Origin: Pseudodesulfovibrio sp.
GTDB lineage: Bacteria > Desulfobacterota > Desulfovibrionia > Desulfovibrionales > Desulfovibrionaceae
Reading direction: 5' to 3'
Length of the DNA stretch: 5,378 nucleotides
NCBI GenBank assembly: GCA_022712815.1
Contig: JAFLJW010000385.1
Coordinates: 1-5,378, forward strand
The notes below the pieces were generated by a model. That model was not told where the DNA came from and made no database searches. It saw only the letters and a list, made by a program, of their open reading frames with translations. Of the stretch, positions 1-5,378 are shown one piece after another; position 1 is the stretch's first letter, and the number at the start of each line of letters is the position of its first letter. A program made the position numbers and the translations under genes.

Positions 1-19
1 TGTTTTAAGACAATTTAAT

Positions 20-39
20 TTTGAAACCGCCTTTGGCGG
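20..39 (-). terminator. Possible weak intrinsic terminator
   Basis: Read on the minus strand this is a 5-bp stem, CCGCC / AAA loop / GGCGG (27-39), followed by TTTCAAAA. It lies about 95 bases beyond the stop of the leftward Maf-like gene, so it could end that transcript. The T run is only three long and then interrupted, so it is a weak candidate. It may instead be part of the palindromic repeat cluster next to it. Confidence 0.35.
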
Positions 40-55
40 AATTGTCAGGTGACTT

Positions 56-93
56 CGCCTCCGGCGGCCAAAGGGCAAGCCCTTTGGAATCCC
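56..93. repeat. REP-like palindromic intergenic repeat
   Basis: Two adjacent hairpins are visible: CGCC/TCC/GGCG at 56-66, and CCAAAGGG/CAAG/CCCTTTGG at 68-87, an 8-bp perfect stem with a four-base loop. GGAATCCC follows at 86-93. I recognise the combination (gattcc plus CCAAAGGG palindrome plus CCGCCGGAGGC on the other strand) as a repeat found at gene ends across Desulfovibrio-type genomes, but this is from memory and only one copy is in the window. Such elements usually lie just downstream of genes, as here after the leftward Maf-like gene, and may act in mRNA stability or transcription ending. Confidence 0.6.
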
Positions 94-132
94 AAACTGT
101 TTTTATCAGGATTGGCCTTAACTTTACCAACA

Positions 133-1380
133 TCAGCATAACGTGGTCACCGGGTAATGCTGAGGATGCTTATGGGTGAGCTTTGGCTGCGGCCTGCCTT
201 TGTACTCGTTCACCGTCCCCTTGGCATAGGAAAGTGTCCATGGATCACGGGATGCCAACTGCCCACCGACAAAAACACACCGGACGCACCCCATAAGCTC
301 TGCCAGGGAAAAGGCCGTTGTAATGACGGAACCGTGAAGCCTCAAGTCACCAAACTCACCAAAAACCTCGGGCAAAAATTCCCCGAACAAATATTTGTGG
401 TGAAATTTGTCGCCGCCCAAATCGGCCAGACAATGCCCAACCAATATCGTGTCCGGTGCGACCGGGATATGTTTGAACACTTTTCCCGAAAGGATGGACA
501 TGTCGTTTATGACCGTAAAATGCGGCTCCACTCCCGCTTCAAGCAGGGGCTTGACCGCATTGTTGACGGATATGACCACTGCCCGGTCACGGTTGCGACG
601 GATATATTCAATCCTGAAATTAAGGTCCGGTCCCGCTGCCACAATAATGGCGGTCTGGCCCTTGAGTGCCCCTTTCAAACACGAAATATCAGGGCGCGAA
701 AGAAGGTCACGGAGATTCTCATATCCATGCACCTGCTGGTCATACGTGATGTCCCGGTGAATATTCCTGATTGGTCGGGACCGCTTCAGCCGCTGTCCGC
801 CAAGCAGATACAGGTAGTGACGGTAATGAAGAATTTCAATGTATTCAATGAGTTGATCTGCCCAGGCTTTACAGTGCTCCCTGATTCGCTGCGTCATGAA
901 AAAGGCGGGGCAGCCGGTCTGAAACATCGCTCTGGGCAGCATGTCCTGCAAAGGAGGGTCATAGGAACAAGGGTCGCCGGTAAAACAGAACACGCCGTTT
1001 CTGGCCAATCGAGGCAATGGCGTGGTTTCCAGAAAAGAAGCAAGCCTGCGCTCGTCCGGCTCAAAAATCAGGACAAGGGAATCCTGCCTGGAAAGAACCT
1101 GACGCATCTCCTGGCTGTCGGTCGCGCCCAGCATGACCACAAGGCGAGTCGAGTCAAAAACGATTTGCACGGTTGTGCCAGAGGGCACGGCCTTGAAAGT
1201 CGCCAGCCGGGAATCATGAAATGGGTACTGGTAGATGGGGTTCTCGAAAACACAAAGCGGATTATGCTCGGAAAACAGGTGAGGGCCGGAATCCGCCCCG
1301 TACTCCTGACGTTCCTCGATATTTTCCCCCAGACAAAGCACACCCAATTTTTCAAGTGCCAGTATCTTGCTGTTTTTCAT
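133..1380 (-). CDS. MptE-like (DUF115/Maf) motility accessory protein, C-terminus possibly truncated
   Basis: This 415-residue protein belongs to the MptE-like family (formerly DUF115), whose bacterial members (Maf, motility accessory factors) are thought to transfer nonulosonic acids onto flagellin in the cytoplasm before export. An N-terminal alpha/beta region carries VVMLGA at 81-86 and LIFEPDE at 104-110, the pattern of the Maf N-terminal domain. A helical stretch (about 160-235) leads into the MptE-like core at about 240-380, with IIVAAGPDLN (245-254), VVISVNNAVKPLLEAGVEPHF (central part 268-288), INDMS (291-295) and VFVGGQLA (369-376). These match the core of the 612-residue paralog in this window. 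The ATG at 1380 has no strong ribosome binding site, only an A-rich stretch. The protein ends at PVTTLC, soon after the core, where relatives usually continue; a second in-frame stop follows at 124-126. Archaeal MptE is a pterin diphosphokinase, so the glycosylation role is inferred from bacterial relatives. Family assignment is firm; substrate is unknown. Confidence 0.88.
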   Translation of the reverse strand: MKNSKILALEKLGVLCLGENIEERQEYGADSGPHLFSEHNPLCVFENPIYQYPFHDSRLATFKAVPSGTTVQIVFDSTRLVVMLGATDSQEMRQVLSRQDSLVLIFEPDERRLASFLETTPLPRLARNGVFCFTGDPCSYDPPLQDMLPRAMFQTGCPAFFMTQRIREHCKAWADQLIEYIEILHYRHYLYLLGGQRLKRSRPIRNIHRDITYDQQVHGYENLRDLLSRPDISCLKGALKGQTAIIVAAGPDLNFRIEYIRRNRDRAVVISVNNAVKPLLEAGVEPHFTVINDMSILSGKVFKHIPVAPDTILVGHCLADLGGDKFHHKYLFGEFLPEVFGEFGDLRLHGSVITTAFSLAELMGCVRCVFVGGQLASRDPWTLSYAKGTVNEYKGRPQPKLTHKHPQHYPVTTLC

Positions 1381-1460
1381 ATTCTTTTATCTGTATCTAG
1401 CTATAATATAATTTGATTTCAAAAAGACTCATCAAGATGACTATATCCTCGATTACTTTT

Positions 1461-1478
1461 CACCATCTGTAAATGGTG
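1461..1478. promoter_or_regulatory. 18-bp dyad CACCAT-N6-ATGGTG, operator-like
   Basis: The arms CACCAT (1461-1466) and ATGGTG (1473-1478) are perfect inverted repeats separated by six bases. This size and symmetry suit the site of a dimeric regulator, or a small mRNA hairpin in the nadE leader. It lies 78 bases before the nadE start. I cannot assign it to a known regulator. Confidence 0.35.
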
Positions 1479-1506
1479 GCTTCCCCGCGACAACTTGTCA
1501 AGGGCG

Positions 1507-1553
1507 GGTGTAAACGGGAGTTGCCCCCCATTGCCCTTTGGAGTATTTACACC
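1507..1553. promoter_or_regulatory. Inverted repeat GGTGTAAA...TTTACACC flanking the nadE ribosome binding site
   Basis: Two perfect 8-base arms, GGTGTAAA (1507-1514) and TTTACACC (1546-1553), are separated by 31 bases. The second arm ends two bases before the nadE ATG. The GGAG ribosome binding site (1540-1543) lies inside the loop. Paired in mRNA, the arms would form a stem next to the start codon and could change translation; as DNA they could be paired half-sites for a regulator. A third TGTAAA occurs at 1468-1473. The sequence supports the repeat; its role is unknown. Confidence 0.45.
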
Positions 1554-1555
1554 TC

Positions 1556-3214
1556 ATGAAAATCGGCATTCTGCAACTCAATCCCGTGGTAGGAGACATC
1601 AAAGGCAATGCGGAGAAAATCCGCAAAGCCGCCCTGAAAGCCCAAACTCGCGGGGCCGACCTGTGCCTGACCCCGGAGATGGCACTCACCGGCTACCCGC
1701 CGCGCGACCTGCTATTCTACGATGGCTTTGTGAACACAACCCGCGCCATGGCCGAAAAACTGGCCCTCGACCTCAAGGATGGCCCGCCGCTCCTTTTGGG
1801 GTCCATTGAAAAAAATCGTTCCGGTCAGGGCAAACCTGTTTTCAACTGCGCTCTATGGTGCGAGGGGGGCGAGATTCGTCAGATATTTCGCAAAACACTC
1901 CTGCCGACCTACGATGTCTTTGACGAGGCACGATATTTCGAGCCGGCACCGGGGGATAACCCCAAGGAAAACATCCTTGAATTTCAAGGCCGGACCATCG
2001 GTGTGACCATCTGCGAAGACGCCTGGAACGACAAGGATTTCTGGGACACCCGCTCCTACTCCCGCGATCCTCTTGATGAAGCTGCCGCTCACAACCCCGA
2101 CCTGATTCTCAATCTTTCGGCCTCACCCATATTCCTTGGCAAGCAAAAATTGCGTGAGGACATGCTGGGTGCGGTGGCAAAAAAATACTCGGTCCCCCTC
2201 ATCTATGCCAACCAGACCGGTGGTAACGACGATCTGGTTTTCGATGGACGCTCCTGCGGATTCGCGCCAGACGGTTCCCTTGTGGGACGCGCTCCCGGAT
2301 TCACCGAAGAGGTGCTTGTCATCGACCTGGACGACCTTCAGGGCAGCCCCATTGCTGAAGACGATTTTTCAAAGGCGTCCGAAACCTGGCAAACCCTTGT
2401 CCTCGGCACCCGTGATTATGTGCGTAAAAGCAGCTTCAGCAAAGCCCTGGTAGGACTCTCCGGCGGCATTGATTCCGCTGTCACAGCCGTGGTGGCCGTC
2501 GAAGCCCTTGGAGCGGAAAACGTCCTGTGCGTACTCATGCCCTCGCCTTATTCCAGTCAGGGGAGCATCGACGATTCGCTGAAGCTGGCGGACAATCTCG
2601 GTATCAAGACCCTGACCCTGCCCATCCAGCCGATCATGGACCAATTCGACAAGGCTCTGGCCGAGCCTTTCAAGGGGCTTGAGATCGACACCACCGAAGA
2701 GAATATCCAGTCCCGCATCAGGGGCAACCTGCTCATGGCGTTGTCCAACAAGTCCGGGGCAATGCTGCTGACCACCGGCAACAAGAGCGAGCTGGCCGTG
2801 GGCTACTGCACCATTTATGGTGATATGTCCGGCGGATTCGCCGTCATATCGGACGTGGACAAGACCGGTGTTTTCGATGTCGCCCGCTGGTATAACGAAA
2901 ACATTAAACCAGCCATCCCTGAAAATATCATCACCAAGCCGCCGTCCGCAGAACTTCGGCCCGACCAGAAAGATCAGGATTCGCTACCGCCCTACGATAT
3001 CCTCGACGGCATTCTCGGACTGCACATTGAACAGCACAAGTCCATGCAGCAGATCATTGAGGCTGGATTCGAGGAAAAGATCGTGGAGAAGGTGCTCAAG
3101 CTGGTCCGCTTCGCCGAATTCAAACGGCGACAGGCCGCGCCCGGCATCAAGCTGACACCCCGATCCTTCGGCACTGGCTGGCGCATGCCGCTGGCGTGCA
3201 AACGGGAACTGTAG
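1556..3214 (+). CDS. nadE: Glutamine-dependent NAD+ synthetase
   Basis: This enzyme makes NAD+ from deamido-NAD+ (nicotinic acid adenine dinucleotide), ATP and glutamine, the last cytoplasmic step of NAD synthesis. The 552-residue length fits the two-domain glutamine-using form. The N-terminal nitrilase-type glutaminase domain (about 1-265) shows its catalytic triad: E41 in LTPEMALTGYPP, K113 in FRKTLLP, and C153 in TICEDAW. The C-terminal synthetase domain (about 280-552) has the ATP-pyrophosphatase P-loop SGGIDS (302-307), TTGNKSELAVGYCT (406-419), DMSGGFAVISDV (423-434) and the LRPDQKDQDSLPPYD region (467-481), all as in the family. I chose ATG 1556 because MKIGILQLNP is the usual family start and GGAG lies 12 bases upstream, a rather long spacing; an in-frame TTG at 1538 would add six unlikely residues and overlap that site. 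No residue looks missing. It is flanked on both sides by leftward Maf-like genes and appears to be transcribed alone. Confidence 0.97.
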   Translation: MKIGILQLNPVVGDIKGNAEKIRKAALKAQTRGADLCLTPEMALTGYPPRDLLFYDGFVNTTRAMAEKLALDLKDGPPLLLGSIEKNRSGQGKPVFNCALWCEGGEIRQIFRKTLLPTYDVFDEARYFEPAPGDNPKENILEFQGRTIGVTICEDAWNDKDFWDTRSYSRDPLDEAAAHNPDLILNLSASPIFLGKQKLREDMLGAVAKKYSVPLIYANQTGGNDDLVFDGRSCGFAPDGSLVGRAPGFTEEVLVIDLDDLQGSPIAEDDFSKASETWQTLVLGTRDYVRKSSFSKALVGLSGGIDSAVTAVVAVEALGAENVLCVLMPSPYSSQGSIDDSLKLADNLGIKTLTLPIQPIMDQFDKALAEPFKGLEIDTTEENIQSRIRGNLLMALSNKSGAMLLTTGNKSELAVGYCTIYGDMSGGFAVISDVDKTGVFDVARWYNENIKPAIPENIITKPPSAELRPDQKDQDSLPPYDILDGILGLHIEQHKSMQQIIEAGFEEKIVEKVLKLVRFAEFKRRQAAPGIKLTPRSFGTGWRMPLACKREL

Positions 3215-3215
3215 A

Positions 3216-3232
3216 CCTCGGTTACTTCGAGG
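3216..3232. other. Short hairpin across convergent stop codons
   Basis: Stem CCTCG (3216-3220) pairs with CGAGG (3228-3232) around a seven-base loop that contains the stop codon of the leftward gene. The nadE stop (3212-3214) and the stop of the 612-residue Maf-like gene (3222-3224) are only seven bases apart, so there is no room for an ordinary terminator between them. The hairpin has no T run on either strand, so calling it a bidirectional terminator would go too far. Confidence 0.25.
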
Positions 3233-5060
3233 GAACACCCGGCCATGGTTGTTTAAGAACCTCTTCCAAAACAAGCGTCTTGTCTGACGGCAGCAACGGC
3301 AGCAGATAATCTGCAGCCTCGCCGTATTGTTTTGAAATCAGCGTGACCGGGTTTCCGTGCAGGAATTTCGGAATTTCGTACGTGGGCAACTTGTTTTCAA
3401 TGGCCTTGGTGTCCTTGCTCCAGGTATGGCGAAACTCCCATTTCCCTTGGGGAAAACGTGCTTCCAAGGACGTTGTGAAGTCTTGCTTTTCATCCGGGAA
3501 ACAAAGGACCGGGATGGGCTTGCCGCGCAAGGACCAGTCGTTAAGACGAAACAGGGTCATGCTCTTTTGGAGCAGCTCTTTTTGTTTTTCGAGTATCTTC
3601 CGACTGAGATGCAACCGGACCTGATCGTTTGCCACGGGATGCAGATGCGAAATGAGTTTGCCTGCCGACAGAACAGGATTGTTCACAAGGGCCTTGGGAT
3701 CTCCTGATGCATTGAGCGCATCCGCCTGACGCAGCATGAACTCCGCTTGCTGAAGCAATTTGGGAAGAGCTCGCTTGACCACTCTGGCATCAGGCAGGTC
3801 GTCGGCCTTTAAGGCCTCGCCCATGGCCTGCTGGAAAGCAACCCGGTTCAAAATCGACTCCTGCATAAAATCCACAGGAGCGGCAGGAGCCAGGACATCA
3901 GGGTTCAGGAGGCCACCAGGAGTGATGTTATAGCACGCTGTTTTCATATTCAAAGTCAATTCGGCAATTATCGTTTCAGCCTCGTATGCAGTGGCAAAGA
4001 GTTGCAGATTTGTTTTCCCGATGCCTCCATTGGCAAGCCTCACCGGAAAATGTTGACAATCAACGGCGGCAAGTGCCTCCTGATCCGTCAATTTCCCTTC
4101 TTGCTCTGCACCGGTTTCACCACCATTGAAATACCCGGTGTTATTATCGCTGTACGCAAGGTCAGAGCCAGCCAGCAGCAACTTTGACGGATGAAACAAC
4201 TCTGCAACGCCGAGCATGGGAATGAGAGAACTGAGCCAGGAATTACGAATCTCGTACCCTTCCCTGAAAGCTTCAGGCTCAAACGTATCTATCCAGAAGA
4301 CACCGGCAAAACGATTGATGTATTTTTTTACCGGCGCACATGACAAGGCGAACAGCCAGCTCTTGGAAAAGTCCATGTCTTCGGGATAATAATTCTGCTG
4401 CTCCCCATGGGTGTCCAGTTGAACGACAATATCCGGCACCACTCCCTGCTCCTGGCAAAACCTAAGCGTGCGTGACAGGCACAAGGAGACAAAGCGTTCG
4501 TTCAAAGCCTTGGTATGGGGAATGAGGCTGTTCAGGGATGGACCCGGCGCAAGGAGAAGCACAGGAAGGGACTGGGTAATATCTTCTAGCACACGGGCAC
4601 GAGGGCGGTTCAACAAATTCGGTATATTTTCCAGCTTGTTGCTCTGGTAGAGAATATCTGCCAGCGGACCTTTGTCACCGCCAAGCCCCAAAGGGTCCGG
4701 CATGGACGTATCCTGCTGGGGAAACCAGACGTATTTGACATAGCAAAATACAAGGTACTTCTGTATCAACAGCACCTGTTCAAACTGGTCCCGAACCACT
4801 GCGGATGAAACAACAAGAGCTATTCCCTGAGTCATACGAGCAAGATCGAGTTGCACAATATGTCGGACCGTCTCCTGTCCTGCGTCCGGGTAGCTGATGA
4901 TCTGTTCAGAATCTACGCTATCCTTACAGGTACAATCTCCGAGCGTGATGACCAGATTTTCCCCGTCATCGTAAGTGAGATGATCTATTTGGGTGAAGAA
5001 TTTTTTTTTGCCCACTGAACAAAGTATCCTTGTTGCGGTGAATTCAGAATTATCACGCAT
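3222..5060 (-). CDS. MptE-like (DUF115/Maf) motility accessory protein, 612 residues
   Basis: This is the larger of two MptE-like/Maf paralogs here, a likely cytoplasmic enzyme adding a nonulosonic acid to flagellin or another surface protein (role inferred from the bacterial family). The core spans about 160-360: VLLLAPGPSLNSLI (167-180) matches the family's GxGPSL motif, followed by VVPDIVVQLDTHGE (207-220) and LLLAGSDLAYSD (294-305). The N-terminal part (1-150) does not resemble that of the 415-residue paralog. After the core come a helical stretch (about 400-500) and a final alpha/beta-like segment (about 512-612), which I cannot assign. No signal peptide or clear membrane segment is seen. 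The ATG at 5060 is the only usable start: no ATG, GTG or TTG occurs in frame between it and the upstream stop at 5157-5159. Its ribosome binding site is poor. Codons 18-20 are AAA AAA AAA, forming an A9 run open to slippage. The gene converges on nadE with a seven-base gap. Confidence 0.87.
   Translation of the reverse strand: MRDNSEFTATRILCSVGKKKFFTQIDHLTYDDGENLVITLGDCTCKDSVDSEQIISYPDAGQETVRHIVQLDLARMTQGIALVVSSAVVRDQFEQVLLIQKYLVFCYVKYVWFPQQDTSMPDPLGLGGDKGPLADILYQSNKLENIPNLLNRPRARVLEDITQSLPVLLLAPGPSLNSLIPHTKALNERFVSLCLSRTLRFCQEQGVVPDIVVQLDTHGEQQNYYPEDMDFSKSWLFALSCAPVKKYINRFAGVFWIDTFEPEAFREGYEIRNSWLSSLIPMLGVAELFHPSKLLLAGSDLAYSDNNTGYFNGGETGAEQEGKLTDQEALAAVDCQHFPVRLANGGIGKTNLQLFATAYEAETIIAELTLNMKTACYNITPGGLLNPDVLAPAAPVDFMQESILNRVAFQQAMGEALKADDLPDARVVKRALPKLLQQAEFMLRQADALNASGDPKALVNNPVLSAGKLISHLHPVANDQVRLHLSRKILEKQKELLQKSMTLFRLNDWSLRGKPIPVLCFPDEKQDFTTSLEARFPQGKWEFRHTWSKDTKAIENKLPTYEIPKFLHGNPVTLISKQYGEAADYLLPLLPSDKTLVLEEVLKQPWPGVPSK
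5001..5009 (-). repeat. A9 homopolymer inside the 612-residue Maf-like gene
   Basis: Nine T on the plus strand read as AAA AAA AAA on the coding strand, encoding K18-K20, followed by TTC. Losing one A would give a stop after about 24 residues; gaining one would give a stop after about 31. Both were worked out by reading the shifted frames. It is the longest single-base run I noticed in the window; several A7 or T7 runs also occur (for example 4323-4329 in the same gene). Confidence 0.7.
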
Positions 5061-5226
5061 ACTACGATAAACAGCGAGTGAATTGCAACCTTCATGCCTG
5101 ACCGTCCTGATAGGACCTTGCTTCCACTGGATTATTTCCCCGTCTCCTCGACTTTGCTATTGTCCCGAATCAAGGTATAGCCCAAAGCTCAAGACATGAA
5201 TTCATTATAATCCGGCTGGAGAAACC
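5061..5226. promoter_or_regulatory. Divergent intergenic region upstream of the 612-residue Maf-like gene
   Basis: This gap must contain promoters for the leftward Maf-like gene and perhaps for the rightward membrane protein. ATTATAAT at 5204-5211 gives a perfect TATAAT on both strands (plus 5206-5211, minus 5204-5209). No good -35 is seen for either. The plus-strand reading would start transcription close to the ribosome binding site of the next gene, leaving an unusually short leader, whereas the minus-strand reading would leave a leader of about 135 bases. That leader contains the compact dyad GTCCT-GAT-AGGAC (5104-5116), which could be an operator or a small hairpin. Confidence 0.4.
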
Positions 5227-5378
5227 ATGATAGTCAGACGCCGTGCCCAAAAAAACGAATGGGTGAGGAACTTCTTCCTCATCATTCTCGCTGTCGGAGT
5301 CGTGGTGGTTTTCTTCAATCTGGATATCATCCGCCACGGCGAATCCGTCTTCAGCAAGAGTGCGGATAAAAAGCTCAA
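5227..5378 (+). CDS. Unknown membrane-anchored protein, N-terminal part only
   Basis: The reading frame is open from ATG 5227 to the end of the window (50 codons visible). A good ribosome binding site, GGAG at 5218-5221, lies five bases upstream, and the upstream in-frame stop at 5197-5199 leaves no other ATG, GTG or TTG start. The N-terminus is basic (RRR at 4-6, then K9 and R14) and is followed by a hydrophobic segment at about 16-31 (FFLIILAVGVVVVFF) and then a polar region. This is the pattern of a single-pass protein with a short cytoplasmic tail and the rest outside the membrane, or of an uncleaved signal anchor. I do not recognise the family, and too little is visible to name a function. 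It is divergent from the Maf-like gene and need not be related to it. Confidence 0.75.
   Translation, partial: MIVRRRAQKNEWVRNFFLIILAVGVVVVFFNLDIIRHGESVFSKSADKKL

Larger units (their letters stand above)
1381..1555. promoter_or_regulatory. Divergent intergenic region between the 415-residue Maf-like gene and nadE
   Basis: This region must hold the start signals for both the leftward Maf-like gene and rightward nadE. Positions 1385-1460 are clearly richer in A+T than the flanking genes, as expected for promoters. A minus-strand -10-like TATTAT lies at 1403-1408, which would give a leader of about 15 bases; no convincing -35 accompanies it. On the plus strand a perfect TATAAT occurs at 1402-1407, also without a recognisable -35. 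Four separate dyads lie between 1429 and 1553; the two strongest are listed on their own. A further two are TCATC-AA-GATGA (1429-1440) and GACAA-C-TTGTC (1489-1499). Promoter positions are tentative. Confidence 0.45.

Noticed and set aside
51..132. Extension of the 415-residue protein through the repeat in the shifted frame
   Set aside because: The frame requires a one-base shift, and its last part only translates the palindromic repeat, so it is kept as evidence for possible truncation rather than as coding sequence.
157..1416. Long plus-strand open frame of 419 codons lying antisense to the 415-residue Maf-like gene
   Set aside because: The minus-strand frame has clear MptE-like motifs, whereas this one shows no domain or ribosome binding site and is rich in R, H and K as antisense readings often are.
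1538..1555. Earlier TTG start for nadE
   Set aside because: It would add six residues ahead of the conserved MKIGIL start and would overlap the only GGAG ribosome binding site.
1381..1555. NAD+-sensing riboswitch upstream of nadE
   Set aside because: I could not make out a pattern resembling the known NAD+-I or NAD+-II motifs; the dyads seen are short and separate.
3357..3707. Plus-strand open frame of 116 codons opposite the 612-residue Maf-like gene
   Set aside because: It lies wholly inside a well-supported gene on the other strand and shows no recognisable motif or start signal.
5206..5211. Plus-strand TATAAT as the promoter of the membrane protein gene
   Set aside because: There is no acceptable -35, and transcription would begin at about the ribosome binding site; the match is part of a symmetric AT-rich octamer.

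Overview
The window looks like a piece of a Desulfovibrionaceae chromosome (Desulfovibrio or Pseudodesulfovibrio type). This rests on three things: moderate GC, two MptE-like (DUF115, Maf-type) flagellin-modification proteins of the kind common in that group, and a short palindromic intergenic repeat at the left edge that I recognise from memory in those genomes. The taxonomic call is an inference.

Layout from left to right. Positions 1-132 are non-coding and hold stacked short palindromes, including a REP-like hairpin and a possible terminator for the leftward gene. Positions 133-1380 (minus) encode a 415-residue MptE-like/Maf protein that appears short at its C-terminus. Positions 1381-1555 are a divergent, AT-rich intergenic region with several dyads. 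Positions 1556-3214 (plus) encode a complete glutamine-dependent NAD+ synthetase, NadE. Seven bases later, convergently, positions 3222-5060 (minus) encode a second, larger MptE-like protein of 612 residues. Its 18th to 20th codons form a run of nine A on the coding strand. Positions 5061-5226 are a second divergent intergenic region. From 5227 a small membrane-anchored protein of unknown function starts on the plus strand and runs off the window.

How the genes relate. The two Maf-like proteins share only the central nucleotide-sugar-binding type domain. By family knowledge they probably attach a nonulosonic acid (pseudaminic or legionaminic acid type) to flagellin or another surface protein. 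NadE is a housekeeping enzyme for the last step of NAD+ synthesis and has no obvious functional link to them. It sits on the opposite strand between the two paralogs, so this looks like a housekeeping gene embedded in a surface-glycosylation neighbourhood rather than one operon.

I see no RNA gene, CRISPR array, transposase or phage gene. The observations most worth a second look are the A9 tract in the 612-residue Maf gene (a candidate slippage or phase-variation site), the apparent C-terminal truncation of the 415-residue paralog next to a palindromic repeat, and the cluster of dyads in the nadE leader, one of which flanks its ribosome binding site.
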